DNA of 64,000 nt. Source: Arabidopsis thaliana. Taxonomy: Eukaryota > Streptophyta > Magnoliopsida > Brassicales > Brassicaceae. The notes below the pieces were generated by a model that saw only the letters and a list, made by a program, of their open reading frames with translations, was not told where the DNA came from and ran no database searches. Of this stretch, positions 1-12,165 are shown piece by piece; within the stretch, counting starts at the first letter, position 1, and the number at the start of each line of letters is the position of its first letter. A program made the translations under genes and the position numbers. The DNA is taken from NCBI RefSeq assembly GCF_000001735.4, contig NC_003074.8, positions 8,680,101 through 8,744,100 of the forward strand. Reading direction: 5' to 3'.

Positions 1-712
1 GCATCATCTTCGTCCCGTTGTGAACACCAATAACCTGTTTCCCATCAGTAACAATATCAACAGCTCCTGACACTGCAACAACAGCACCACTTGACATCGC
101 TAATGACTTTGCAGCTTCTATAGCGTCTGTTGATTCATGTGAGCTATCAGCACCCTAGCAAATACCAACTCATACTTTAGCAAAACAACTTCACTACAGA
201 GTCATCAAAACCTCTCATAACAAAATTCTCGAATCATTGTTAATCTCAATACAGTGTGATGTTACAATATATACCTTAGTTTGTCCACGTGAAGCAGAGG
301 AGAGAGCAATAATCTCAGAACCGTTTCCTTTGATTACAGTAGGTTTTAGCTCGATGAGCTCCAAACACGCTTTTAATCGGAATCCGGAGCAACTCACGGC
401 GGCGGGATCAAGAACCCAAGGCTTTCGGAGCTGAGAAGCGAGTTCAGCGGCAGCTTTCATTGACGGAAGCCAGTCAGGTGTAAGTGTTCCGACGTTGACG
501 CAGAGCGCGTGAATATGAGGAGTGAAATCAGGAATCTCAACGACGGAATGGACCATCGCTGGAGATGCACCGGCGGATAAAAGCGTGTTGGCAACGAGAT
601 CCATCGAGACGAAGTTGGTGATGCACTGAACAAGCGGCGATTGTTGCCGTACGGCGGTTAAGTGAGCCCACACGCCGGAGCTCCACTCGTTTTGTTCTGA
701 TTTTGATTCCAT
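1..712 (-). CDS. THIM: Hydroxyethylthiazole kinase, 5' part (gene runs off the window)
   Basis: This enzyme phosphorylates the thiazole alcohol (4-methyl-5-hydroxyethylthiazole) and serves thiamine salvage. Exon 1 is 712-275 (146 codons, ends on a GT donor). Exon 2 starts at 154 after an AG acceptor, in phase 0, and continues past base 1. The N-terminus carries the family signature around residues 30-55 (CITNFVSMDLVANTLLSAGA, then SPAMVH). Exon 2 continues with GADSSHES and an AVSGAVDIVTDG stretch typical of the ribokinase-like fold. There is no clear transit peptide, so a cytosolic enzyme is likely. The remaining C-terminal part, including the ATP-binding end, lies outside the window. A TATA-like run lies about 40 bases upstream of the start codon. 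Family assignment is strong; the gene symbol is from memory of the Arabidopsis locus. Confidence 0.93.
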
Positions 713-750
713 TCTGCTTTAACCAGTCGTGCGTAAATCACGGATTCAAA

Positions 751-760
751 TATATATAAG
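751..760 (-). promoter_or_regulatory. TATA-like box of the THIM gene
   Basis: Read on the minus strand this is a TTATATATA run ending about 40 bases before the start codon at 712. Its position fits a TATA box with a very short leader. The 305-base gap up to the next gene (713-1017) holds this promoter and the 3' UTR of the glycosyltransferase gene. Confidence 0.4.
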
Positions 761-1017
761 AAACACGGTTTGGTCTAGATTAGATTAAAACCGGGATTTT
801 ATACCGGTTTAGACTTCAACCAATGAACCGAGTCGTTTCATTTCTCAGCTTTGAGATGGTTTTTCTACAACAACAATGGAACAAACACTCTCAAAGTCAC
901 AGGTTACAATGTAGAAGTGGAACTCTCTCTAAAGATACAGAAGCATAAAGTACCGTTATCTTCTTCGTGTCTTGGACAACTATTTACTCTATTGAAAGTG
1001 CGGTGAGGATCATCCGA

Positions 1018-3111
1018 TCATTCAGGTACGCATTGGTGCAATCTGAACCAATCGTTTGATAGTAACTCAACAATTCGTCTCTCGAGCCTATCGGAACCAG
1101 AACCGGGCCGAAGGATACCCGAGTCACCCCAGACGGAACACGAGCTACGGTTTTTACTAGAATCTCCTAAACACCAACCACCAGGCACAACTTCACCAGG
1201 TTTGCGTCCCAGAAGTTCATGATCGATGCGATCAAGGACAGTGTCGTCGTACCTGAATCCTCTTGCAAAAGCTGCTCCGGAGTCAACCATTTCTGTGAAC
1301 TCTTTGTGATCAAGCTGATGGTATCTTTCTTTAGAAGTGTCGTTAGAAGCTAGGTAGAGTAAGTTGTTGTTCATGATGGTCTTTTTGAAGGTATCCGTGT
1401 TGCAGAGGATAGTTGGGAAGTAGTTGGAAAGAGAATCAGGTGTGTTGGACAAGTACATGAGTAGAGTCCGAGGGAAGTTGTCAGTGCCTAAGACACAGTG
1501 CTCCATGAAATTCCGGCTTAAGATGGAGAAAGATGGACCTGCCAAATAGAGATAATGGCATTTAGTTTAAATCATCAAAGACATAAACGGTATCTCAAAC
1601 CCTTCTTTTCAGATGTGTCAATTCTTTTTCCTAATTATGCTATATTTTTCTCAATCCCCTCCAAAGATTTCTTTTTCCTCAATATGCTATATTCAGTAGG
1701 AACTAAATATAATTATGCTATTCAATAGGAGAACTTTGTTGTTAAACAACCAACAAAATATAACAGTAATGAGAACCATTGTAAGCAATTTCTAGACACT
1801 GGCTTCCCTTTCCTCACTTATCTGCTTAAAGCAGCTAATAGCATTACTGATAAACAAGACGTCATGTAGTCTATATTCTGATAGAGCTTTCACCTAAACT
1901 TATCCACTTCTACACTATCACGTATCTACCTACCAAATTATGAAATGGTGCCAAGAAACTGCTAACCATGTAAAAGAAAAAGGGATTAAGTTTCTACAAA
2001 ACAGCATAATTAGGAAAAAGTAATCTTCCATAATAATATCAATCCAAATGATTGCACAACACTGAATATGCTAAATAGCAAACAAGGTGGTCAATTAGTA
2101 ATGATCCACAGATAAATGCAGAAAACAGAAAAGGGAAAATGAAAACGTAATGTAACGTAGCTAAGCATACCTGAGAATAACTTGAAAGCCTTAGGCAACT
2201 CTCGTTTCTGCGAAGCGAAAAACATATCGGTTTTCTCCACAAGATAGAGCCCTGGATCAACAATAACTGGCTTCAACTTCCTGGACCTACAAGAAACCAA
2301 GAGAAAATGTTACACTGATCCTAAAACAATGAATCTTAGCTCTATGGAATCAAATCCAGCCTACAACACAAAGACTCTCTAAGTGAAACTAAAGGGAAAC
2401 ATAATCTTACTCTTTCCAACCAATGTAGCTAGTGTGGTTCACAAAATTCAAGTCCTTAGGCAAATGTGACATAATATGAAGAAGCTCTACGCAAAATCAA
2501 ACTCAGAATCAGTAAAAACAAACACAGAAAAATCACAAATCAAAGAGAATTTCGCAAGAAGAATCCAAACCATCTTGAGTAACGAGAGGATAATCATCAA
2601 CACTAATACTAACAAACCAATCCCAAGTTCCTGACAATCTAAGAAGAATCGAAGCACCATGAAGCGTAGAAGCCATCGGAGACGATCCTCTCTGATACGC
2701 GAAATCAGGCTTCCCAATAACATCAACATTCCTTGCAGCTCTAAAAATCGGTACATCTTGTACATCAACAGCGAGCCGATCTCGTTCAGATTGTGTCGCT
2801 AAGCTATCGAGATGAAGAAGATATCGATTTCGAGGATGGTAAGTAGCGTAGAGAAGTCGAAGGATTCGTCGCGTGTCACCAGAAGATCCGGAAATTAGGT
2901 AAGCGATTGAAGGAGGAGCTGTATCGGCGGCGATTTTGGAGGAAGAAGGAAAGAGTCTCGGGTCGGGTCGTAGATCATCGGGTCGTCCGGTGTAGGAAGA
3001 TGAAGAGTACTGGGAAGAGGAAGAGAGAGAGAGGAGGAAACATAGAGAGAGAAACGCGGTGGTGAGGATTATGTAAAGAGTGACTCTCGGTTGCTCCGGT
3101 GTGTGCTGCAT
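1018..3111 (-). CDS. Core-2/I-branching N-acetylglucosaminyltransferase-like protein (GT14)
   Basis: This is a predicted Golgi type II membrane glycosyltransferase of family GT14, probably acting on arabinogalactan-protein glycans as other plant GT14 enzymes do. Exons in transcript order are 3111-2571, 2486-2411, 2286-2171 and 1538-1018. The phases close to give 417 residues. Residues 10-35 form a hydrophobic signal anchor (LYIILTTAFLSLCFLLSLSS). It is followed by a serine-rich stem and a catalytic domain with IAYLISGSSGD, RYLLHLDSLA, the WDWFVSISVDDYPLVTQDEL block and HTSYIGWKE. The last exon holds RNFMEHCVLGTDNFPRTLLM and the cysteine-rich C-terminus (NRSSCSVWGD). The length matches plant GT14 proteins. 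The acceptor and sugar specificity cannot be read from the sequence. Confidence 0.92.
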
Positions 3112-4846
3112 TTTCTCACGGCGGCGCGTGAAACTTCGACGGCTAGAGAAGAAAGCTAACTGTAGTATGTAATGGTCACAGTACGCATCGAACTCTGAAG
3201 ATAGAATCTTTTTTTCTTATATAGTTTAATTAATTATGTAGCTTATTACTTAATGGTAACGACTAACGACGATATTATTACTAAATAATTTGATTCTATA
3301 ATTTCCATTACATCATAACACTGAATAGATGATTTTATTACACATTTTACAAATTTGTAATAATCAAGTTCTTGAGCGGCTTCTTCGCCATTCTTGGTCA
3401 AAATTTTAATATATGAGAGAAGAGCAATTGCAGCATATTTTCACTGAAATGGTCAAATTCCAAATATTTCAAAAAATACGTCTCAACATATGTAACTAAA
3501 GCAAGACAATATATCTTGCAACGACTCAAGTACTAATAAACTTATGTACAAGACAACAGAAGAGCAAGCATGAATGATATTGGGTTGTTCTCTATTGATG
3601 AATGGATCAAAAGTTTTGTGTAAAAAAATAGGAAAGATCTAAGCTAATGGAAACGTAGCTTACCAAAATGTTCTCGTACTGAATGTGAATGGCCAACTAA
3701 GCAGCGACAAAAAATGTCTACCCATCAAAAATAAAGTATGTGAGATCATACAAGCACAAGATGGTGTGGAAGAAAAGTAATTAATCAACCATTTGGGTCA
3801 GATAAAAGATTTTATGTTGCTTAACAAGCGTAACTACATTTATACATATTTATAAAAGTACAAAATACACAAGCAAAAAGAATACAAATCGACACTTAAT
3901 AACCAATTTCCAAGATATTTGAGATCAATGTCAATATCGTATCATCATATACATGAACATACATTTCAATTGTAGATTTATGTGTCACATCGTTAGCCAA
4001 AATAGTATACTAACTAATATGAAGTCTTGAGCATATATTGATCACTTAAAGAACTGCTTTAAGATATATCTTCCTTACCATCATCAACTCACCATAATTC
4101 AACATAACATTTGATAGATGAGCTTAAAATCTTAAGAAGAACAAACCAAACCTACATCTTATAACAAGCTAGTTAGTATTTGACCGTCAATCCACAAGTA
4201 AACATAAATCTTAACGTATGAGACTATGAGTAAGCATCAACACAATATCAGATTTGAAACAAAATGGTTTTGAATGGTAATCTCGCATCGAGGATAGACC
4301 CTGAAATTTTGGTGGTCTAAAAATTTTCTAAAAGTTTTACAAATTTGGGAGCCTATGTATAAAAGTAAAACTAAATTAGAGGCCTTTTTGTAAATACATG
4401 TTTTATGGAAATTCACAAACCATTGTTTCTCCTATTTGTTTAAAGACGACACTGTCATTGTGATATATCGTTTTGACAATTACCGATTTTAAAAACGTTA
4501 TTAAAATTTTTTTAGCTTTTAGAGATACAACATTATGGTCAGCAATGAAAGCTAACATTATGGTTAATGAACAAGAGGAGAACATAAATGTCAAAAAATA
4601 AACATTAAGAAAGTGGTAACGTTTGATTCTAATGAATTGTGTTACTTTCATGATATAAATTGAATTTAGATCGAATCTTGTCTTTGTTTAACCAAAACAA
4701 AAAAAATCTAATCAATCCAATTTGAGAGAGAAGTCATAACTTTTTTAACACATTGTTGACTTAAGTATCTTCTAAAGATATATTCAAATCAGATTTATTT
4801 TCTAACTATAAATTACAAAAATGTTAATTAAAGATTTCTAATGTTG

Positions 4847-5043
4847 TACTCCCTCCGTCCTACTAAGATGAATTTTTTAGAAATTTCACATTCTTTAAGA
4901 AATATTGTATAAAGACAATTTTAACCTCTTAATATACTTTAAAAATAATAATAAATATTTATCTAATTATTTAGTAAGGGTAAAACAGGAAAAAAAAGTT
5001 TATAACATTAAGAAGATTTGAATAACATTAAAAAGATTTGAAT
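4847..5043. mobile_element. Possible MITE remnant (Stowaway-like end)
   Basis: Positions 4847-4860 read TACTCCCTCCGTCC, which is the TA target plus CTCCCTCCGT terminal inverted repeat known from Stowaway/mariner MITEs. It is followed by an AT-rich body. I could not find the matching inverted end (GGACGGAGGGAG) downstream, so the element is truncated or decayed and the right limit given here is arbitrary. A degenerate 20-base tandem repeat (AATAACATTAARAAGATTTG) sits at about 5002-5043. Confidence 0.4.
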
Positions 5044-5864
5044 AATTAGAATCTTGAACTTGACAATATTTAAGGTAAATCGCATCAAAAAAAAAAAAAG
5101 GTTATCCCTTAATTTTGAATTCATAATGGCGTAATTGTCACAAACTCACAACTGTGTAATATTCACACCTTTATTTTTAATTATAGGTTTTTTATTTTAA
5201 AAGTAATGAAATTCACTTTTGCTTTCAAAATAATTCATAGTGTAGTGCGCGTAGATCATACATATCCCCAATCTACCCCGCAAGTTGCGGTGGCAATTTT
5301 CATAAAGTCAAAAAAGTATTCAACACGTGTCGTTCCACTATTCGTCCAACACTCACGCCCTCGTAATCCTATTGGTTCATATGCATCACCCTCTTGGTCA
5401 CTCAATTATATTATCACCCTTCAACTTTATCCATAATCACGTGAATGCCATTACACTAAAAACAGTAATCAAACTTTTTTATGTTAATAAAATAAGAAAA
5501 TCTAATGAGAGTATAAGATCAAAAAGCGTCTATCATAAGTACGGTCGATCTTCTCCTTCTATTTTATAAGGTCCACTGAAGTAAATAACAAAACAACGAC
5601 TCACTTTTGGAATAATTACACTCACACCATTCAATCACGCCGTTGATTTTGGTGACTAATATTAAACTCAGTGGACCGCGTTACACTTGATTGTGGCTTC
5701 AATATACGTTATAGGAAAAAGTGAATTTAAAAGGCAAAGGAAAAAAACCATTTTGTGTCATCCCCTTCCCCACTTCCAACCAAAATTAATTTAAAATGTC
5801 AAATATTTTTTCATTTTCCTCTTTTCGAAATTAAAGAAAACCCTAAACGCCGTTGTCTGATATT

Positions 5865-5880
5865 GAGAGAGAGAGAGAGA
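5865..5880. repeat. (GA)n run in the GATA1 leader
   Basis: An uninterrupted GA dinucleotide run lies 80 bases upstream of the GATA1 start codon. CT/GA-rich leaders are common in Arabidopsis 5' UTRs. Confidence 0.8.
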
Positions 5881-5959
5881 TTAAAAACTTCTTCTGGTTC
5901 CTTTTATCAACATTTTTTCTCTCTCTTAAAACTTCGAAGCGATTTTTGATTTACAGACT

Positions 5960-7362
5960 ATGGAAATGGAATCATTCATGGACGACCTTTTGAACTTCTC
6001 TGTACCGGAAGAGGAAGAAGACGACGACGAACATACGCAACCACCGAGGAATATTACTCGCCGGAAAACTGGATTACGGCCAACAGACTCCTTCGGTCTC
6101 TTTAATACCGACGACCTTGTAAGTCTTCCCAAAAAAAAATAAAAAAAATCGCCTACACATGTTTGTTATTAAATGGTCCGGTGTATAGTAGACTCGGCCG
6201 AGTTGACTCGCCGGTTCACGGCGGTTGGGGATTGTTGACTCAGCCGGGTCAAAAGTTTCGGGTTTCGGAAAACGCGTTTTACTTTATTGTGTTATTAAAC
6301 GTGCACGTCATAAGTGGGAACGTTTCGCCGGTTCCTTTTTTGTGTTGTTGTTAAAAGACGAAGCTACCCTTTGATTTTTAATCCTTTGGGAGATTTGTTT
6401 CGGGAGTTTTTGGAGGGTATATTCGGAAATTAAACCATTTTTTAGTGAGGGTCATTGTTTCGTGAGCTGTTCGTCACATGATGGTGAGCTACCACAATAA
6501 ATTTCAACCATTTCGAAAATTATATATGTCACACCTTTAAATTTGATTTATTATTTGATACTCCCCAATTATTATTGAAATGACGTAACTACCCTTCCGT
6601 TTTTATTTCACCCACCCACTCTTTTTATCGGAAAACGAGTACGAGTTGACTCAGTCGAGTTATGGAGTTTGACTCGGTCTAATTTGTTTGTTGCAGGGAG
6701 TGGTTGAAGAAGAGGATTTGGAATGGATTTCAAACAAAAATGCTTTTCCGGTGATTGAAACATTCGTCGGTGTATTACCGTCGGAGCATTTTCCTATAAC
6801 GTCTCTTCTGGAAAGAGAAGCGACTGAGGTAAAACAGCTGAGTCCGGTTTCAGTACTTGAGACGAGTAGCCATAGCTCCACAACGACTACCTCAAACAGT
6901 AGCGGCGGAAGTAACGGAAGCACGGCCGTGGCTACGACCACCACCACTCCAACAATAATGAGCTGTTGCGTTGGTTTTAAAGCGCCGGCTAAAGCGAGAA
7001 GCAAGCGTCGTCGTACAGGACGCCGTGATTTACGAGTTTTGTGGACAGGAAACGAGCAAGGAGGAATACAGAAGAAGAAGACGATGACTGTGGCGGCGGC
7101 TGCGTTGATTATGGGAAGGAAGTGTCAACACTGTGGAGCGGAGAAGACTCCGCAATGGAGGGCAGGACCAGCGGGGCCTAAGACTCTGTGTAACGCTTGT
7201 GGCGTGAGGTATAAGTCCGGGAGGCTAGTTCCGGAGTATCGTCCAGCGAACAGTCCAACTTTCACGGCGGAGTTACATTCGAATTCTCACCGGAAGATTG
7301 TAGAGATGAGGAAGCAGTATCAGTCCGGTGACGGTGACGGTGATCGGAAAGATTGTGGATAA
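5960..7362 (+). CDS. GATA1: GATA-type zinc-finger transcription factor GATA1
   Basis: This is a nuclear DNA-binding protein that recognises GATA motifs. Exon 1 is 5960-6118 and exon 2 is 6697-7362, giving 274 residues. The single intron (577 bases, GTAAGT...TTGCAG) is in phase 0. The N-terminus has [11 protein letters not shown] and an acidic EEEEDDD stretch, probably an activation region. A basic cluster ([11 protein letters not shown]) around residue 160 can serve as nuclear localisation signal. The single class IV finger near residues 195-220 is CX2CX18CX2C ([18 protein letters not shown], then [14 protein letters not shown]). The sequence matches what I remember of Arabidopsis GATA1, except that one residue near position 68 (SNKNAF) may differ from the reference. 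Confidence 0.97.
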
Positions 7363-9488
7363 AAAGTGATTAGGATTAATTTTTATTTTTTCGGAGAAAC
7401 TTTTTTTTTTTTTTTTTCGTTTAATTTCTCTTTATTTGTTTTTAAAGTCTGTTTTAGGGTTTTGCAGTTGGAATTTAGGTTTTTAATTTTTTGCTTATCT
7501 TTTTTATTTGTGAAATTAGTGGTAATTACTTATTTAGGGAATATTATGGTCATGGAATGGAAGATAACTTTCTCATTTTACTGTTTGTTTGATTCTAATG
7601 GTAATTTTAAAAAATAGAAGAAAAAAATAGATTTGATAAGTACTTGTTTGATAATATAAATTTGACCCTTTTAAATTGTCTATTTTAGTTAGGCCAGCTA
7701 ATTATAGTGATAGATATTGGAATTATACATGAGTCAATTTTGGTGGTTTCTTGCATGTCTTGATTGAGTGATTCTTCTTTTGCCTTTAATTACTGACATT
7801 GTCGAAAATAACATATTGTCAAAAAAAAGATAGATAGCAACCACAAACTATTAAATAAATGCTGATATTATAATAATTCTGTTTTTTTCCAAAGTAAGGA
7901 ATGCAATAAGATCAAGCAAAGCATTTGTATTTTACTATTGAAAACGAAATTCAGACTATTGTTGGGTGAGCAAAAATAAAAAGGAATTAATAAGTGTCAA
8001 CAACTTATCAACTAACAACCAAATCTATCAAAGCTTGAGCAATTATTTTATTTTATATTGTACAAGACATTTTAATGGTTCCATATGATCAACATTTATC
8101 CACTAACATAATTATGCGTAGTGACTCATTACAAAACATAATTTCGTCATGTTGATCTAACCAAAACACAATTATGATGTGTGATCATGTTTGGTTAATA
8201 ACAAATTTACAATCTTAATACGATTTTAGTCAACATCATGATCTCTGGAGACAAAAAAACTGATGATGCAGGCGTATAAACCAAATAAGTAGATTAGATG
8301 TAACATTTTCCTAATTGTTTTAGTAGTTTGATTAATTTAATGTAATGAAGGGATTAGAGTGGTAATGTATGATTGGAGGGAGAGTCAGTGAGTGTGGAGT
8401 AGTAGTCACATGGGGGATTTGATACTTAGCTAATATTATTGCACATGCCTTTACTCTTCTTCTTCCCCGATCCACCAACTCCATTGTCTCCATTCTACGC
8501 CATGAATCATATCATCACTTTTTTTTTCTTTCTAAATTATTCAATACATATATGTATCTAACATATTTTATTTCATTGTATATCTATACTATTTTTTGTA
8601 GATATTTTGCATTTATATAGAAATCTATCTATGAATTCAAGTGATTGTATGTATCACTATGATTCTTTTATGTTGAGTATCTGATTGTTAATGGAAAATA
8701 ATATCTTATAACTTATAAGCCATGGCAATGTGCATATTGGGATGGTTAGGTATATCAAAATTTGACTTTTGAATTGTATACTACATTATCATTCTTGTAA
8801 TTTTTTTTGTTAGTGTATAAGGAACAATGTATCTTTTACATGGAACAATACATCTAACTATTAGAGGTAATTCAGTTCATAGCCGTAAAAATAAAGTTAG
8901 CGGATATTTTACTTATACTATGATATTTGAATCCTAGATTAACAAAGAACCACTACTCATGTGAATAAACTAAGCATTAGATCCAAATACCATTGAGGCA
9001 TTGACACTGATATTAAGTTTTGGTGATAAAAGGAAGAAAATCATATTCATAAACAATTGTCTTTAACAAATAGAAGCTATTGGGCTGAAGTGGCAGTGTG
9101 CTCTTTGTCTTTTAGGATCTGACAAAACATATGTGGACTTTAACAAAACGAAAATGGGCCAGACAACTAAATGCTATCTCAACATATTTGGAATCTCAAC
9201 TCCCTTTTTTTTTGTCATATGAATCCGTTATTAGTAGCTAACTAGACCTTCTAATGAAGCCATAATACCTCTCAAATAACTTAATGATAGACTTCGGCAA
9301 AAAGAAAACAAATCCCTCAGAAGACAACTCGCAAATCTTTCGGAAGCAGCGTTGTCATTAAGAACCATGACAATTTGACGCCTCAATCAAAATCACAACC
9401 TAAGTTTTTATTAGCATTTGATGCCCAGTTTGCGTTAACGTCAGTGATTATAGATCTTTTGTACATAAACAAGACAAGAAAAAGAAGC
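7363..9488. other. Intergenic region between convergent genes
   Basis: These 2.1 kb are AT-rich. The T-rich start (7366-7620) is the likely GATA1 3' UTR. The rest has homopolymer runs and short open frames only. I see no gene, RNA or clear repeat. Confidence 0.55.
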
Positions 9489-9932
9489 TTATAACCAAGA
9501 AAAATCCTTGGTCCAATAAACCTCATCACTACTAAAATAAAATCCATCTTCTCTAACGGACCAAGAACACTTCTTAGTAGATCCACATCTATTGCTGTCT
9601 CTAGAAACCTTAAACGCCTCGAACTGTTTCCTCTTTGAATCCCACTTCATTGTACATGTGTACTCTGCCATCCATGACCACAAATCGATCTTGGCCGTCC
9701 ATTCGAAGTCATCACCTTCTTGAAGCGCACGACCACCGAGATCTCCTTGCGGCGAAGTGCACCAGATAACTAGAGGGAGAGAAGAGTTGTCTCTGAAGCT
9801 GTTGATCACACGCACGTCGAATTCTTCTCCTAGAAACATAGTTTGTGGCTGAAGCATCAACGTGAAGATGATCGTTAAGGAGATGGCGATAAGCATAAAC
9901 AGAAGAAGAATGATTGTTTTTCGAGTGTTCAT
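9489..9932 (-). CDS. S-protein homologue (plant self-incompatibility protein S1 family)
   Basis: This is a small predicted secreted protein of the SPH family. The family is named after poppy S1, but most members have no known role. The start chosen is the ATG at 9932 (147 residues). An upstream in-frame ATG at 10052 would add 40 lysine-rich residues from AT-rich DNA and is unlikely. Residues 5-28 form a hydrophobic signal peptide or anchor (TIILLLFMLIAISLTIIFTL). The mature part has V-x-V-x-N-S-F, four conserved cysteines (VIWCTSP, YTCTM, NRCG, KCSW) and the closing WSVREDGFYFS motif. The gene is single-exon, as usual for the family. It is more diverged from the next two SPH genes than they are from each other. 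Confidence 0.88.
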   Translation of the reverse strand: MNTRKTIILLLFMLIAISLTIIFTLMLQPQTMFLGEEFDVRVINSFRDNSSLPLVIWCTSPQGDLGGRALQEGDDFEWTAKIDLWSWMAEYTCTMKWDSKRKQFEAFKVSRDSNRCGSTKKCSWSVREDGFYFSSDEVYWTKDFSWL

Positions 9933-10636
9933 GTTTTTTTTTTTCTTCTTAAACAATGCAAAGTACAGTTTGAATTTTCTTAAATATGAAATTTCACAAT
10001 AATTAACTAGATTTGTTTCTAATTTATTAAGGAAAAATGAAAATGGAAACATATAATTAAAAATGGCAGAACCAGATATAAAAAATCTTATCTAATAATT
10101 AATAAATCTAAAAAGTAGCACGAGAAAGGAAACAAATTTCGAAAATCAATGGGTTATGTGAATAAAAGGAACACAATATAATATTTGTTTTGGAAAATAA
10201 ATGAAATCTAAAAATTATATAATAGGGATCACTTCGGATTATAATGAGATACATGAGAGATTGGCGGGCACATATTGATGAAATTTTCCTTGTGTGATTA
10301 TATTTTATATATAGCCATCAACCATTTGTGACTTCTTATGAATGAATATCCATAAGGATTTGTGAGAGATCAAAATAAACAAATGACTATATATGTCCAT
10401 GGCGTAGAAAAATAAGCACAAGAAAGATAAGAAAACTAAACGACATAGGATAAAAGAGGAAGAAAAGAGAGCTCGGAGGTGAAAATAATCATACTTTTAT
10501 TTTTTTGTGACTTCTTATGAATACATAAGGGGTTTTATAACTACAATTATATCATAAAGTTTAAGCATACTCTAAGAGTATTATGATATATATATAACTC
10601 AACGATACAATAACACAATGCAAGTTGTTTTGGGAA
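9933..10636. other. Spacer between SPH genes
   Basis: AT-rich, with no gene. It holds the promoter of the 9489-9932 gene and the 3' flank of the next one. The phrase GTGACTTCTTATGAAT occurs twice, near 10328 and near 10507. A related phrase lies in the 3' flank of the third SPH gene (about 12050). The copy near 10328 may be the leftover edge of a further lost duplicate. Confidence 0.5.
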
Positions 10637-11044
10637 TCACCATTTATATTGCTTTTGGTATTTATGAATAGAAGCGACGTATAGGTAGAAACCATCAGGA
10701 TTGATTTGCCATAGACAAGAACCATCGGGTTTGCATCTTGATTTGTCTCTATCGAGATCAAAGAGGACGAAAGGAGTCATTTTGGCCGATGATGAGAAGA
10801 TGACGCAATTCCATCTAGTTGATTGGTCGGTGTCAAACATAAGCACGTAAGTCTCACCTCGAAATAACACCTGAGACGAAGTATCTAATTTGGACGAGGT
10901 GCATCTTATGGTGAACGGATGAGAGTCAAGTGCAAGGTTGTTGGTTACCTTTACGGTGAAGACTGGAGCCGTGAAAGATAACGAAGAAGTAAAGGCTAAG
11001 GCTAAGGAGACAAGGAAGAGGCTATATGCTTTGGTGGATATCAT
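10637..11044 (-). CDS. S-protein homologue, tandem copy A
   Basis: This is a secreted SPH-family protein of 135 residues. I chose the ATG at 11044 rather than the in-frame ATG at 11065 because the paralogue at 12567 begins with the same MISTKAYSLFLVSLAL and has no counterpart of the seven extra residues. The signal peptide is about residues 1-24. The mature chain starts near APVFTVKVTNN. Four cysteines (IRCTSS, WNCVIF, SRCKPDG, SCLW) and the terminal QINPDGFYLYVAS fit the family. It is single-exon. Its closest relative is the next gene, 1.5 kb away in the same orientation. The ligand or role is unknown. Confidence 0.88.
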   Translation of the reverse strand: MISTKAYSLFLVSLALAFTSSLSFTAPVFTVKVTNNLALDSHPFTIRCTSSKLDTSSQVLFRGETYVLMFDTDQSTRWNCVIFSSSAKMTPFVLFDLDRDKSRCKPDGSCLWQINPDGFYLYVASIHKYQKQYKW

Positions 11045-12165
11045 CTTTAGTTTTGTTTTACACACTATATATCAATATTCGAGTGAATCATATATATATA
11101 TAAGAAACTTCTTTGACTCACAATGTAATGATCTTACCATGTAATCTTTTAATAATAAAAATGAGTCAAGTCAAGCAATGAGTCAAGTCAAGTCAAGAAA
11201 TTTATCAAAAGGAAATTAATAATGAAATATGCATAAAAGGACCACGAATCAGAAAAGAGTTAACAAACTAGCCATGGTATGAGTGTACACCATCGCTCTT
11301 CGATTACAATTACTCGTATACCCATTTAAGCATTTTATTTGTTGAATGCTATTTGTTTCTGGCATAACCGTGGGGATTACAAACCGGGATGACAAATAGA
11401 GAAAGAATGCGAATAAGCAGAAAATGTTAGGATACCTATTCTATAAGAAAACAAGAATTTGTTGACAAAAGAAAGAAAGTTCGCTAAAAGAGTTATTTAG
11501 TGTCTCAAAATAAAGAGATCATTGTTTCCACAAATAGCTAGCATATAATCATCAAAAATACAAGAATGAGATATTTACAAAAAAAAATAAAAAAAATTAA
11601 TACATTTTATCACAACACACTAGTGAACTAAAATCCATAGACATATACACCATCAGTGATGGTCCATCCCCATGCGAGTGGATTACAAATATATAATTTA
11701 ACATAAGTGTGTAAACGGAGAAAAACTAGGTTTACAAGCGTTTTCTTTTTTCCTAAGACGGAGGTGATGTTGTTGAAGTGTTACGTTGGAAACTGTATGA
11801 TGACGAAACTCTATCAAAAAAGACGAAAGGATGATGAAACGCAATGGTTACCACAATTATTTCAGATTTTAAGAATGAGATAATTTCATAATTAAAAAAA
11901 AAAAAAAAAATTTATGATGATGTTAAGTATCGGTTCTTAAAGTGATAACATCGAGTTAGCCAACTTTCGTATATGTGATATGAAGAAGAAAAAAAATTGA
12001 ATCATACGTATGTTTTCGTTACGACACCTAAACCAAGTTCTTTTCTGTGATTTCTTCTTATGAACTAAATCATATCATAAATTTAAAAATACCTTAGAAA
12101 TCTTATAATTATATTATATTATACGACTGAACGATACAATAACACAATGCATATTGTTTGGTGTA
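11045..12165. other. Spacer between the two tandem SPH copies
   Basis: AT-rich, with no gene. It carries the promoter of copy A on the left. A direct repeat of the GAGTCAAGTCAAG type lies at about 11162-11199. The 3' flank of copy B is on the right and is alignable with the 3' flank of copy A (GATACAATAACACAATGCA in both). Confidence 0.55.
11091..11102 (-). promoter_or_regulatory. TATA box of SPH copy A
   Basis: A TA run lies about 47 bases upstream of the start codon at 11044. The surrounding block (GAGTCAAA..AAGTTTCTTATATA) is conserved upstream of SPH copy B, which supports a promoter role. Confidence 0.5.

Larger units (their letters stand above)
3112..5959. other. Intergenic region without a supported gene
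   Basis: These 2.8 kb are AT-rich and hold only short open frames with no recognisable domain. They contain the promoter of the GT14 gene (left), a MITE-like terminal motif near 4849 with a 20-base tandem repeat near 5000, and the GATA1 promoter and leader (right). The GATA1 leader has a telo-box-like AAACCCTAAA near 5838 and a GA run at 5865-5880. Confidence 0.6.

Noticed and set aside
9932..10052. Longer N-terminus for the first SPH protein
   Set aside because: The extra 40 residues are Lys/Phe/Asn-rich from AT-rich leader and would bury the signal peptide.
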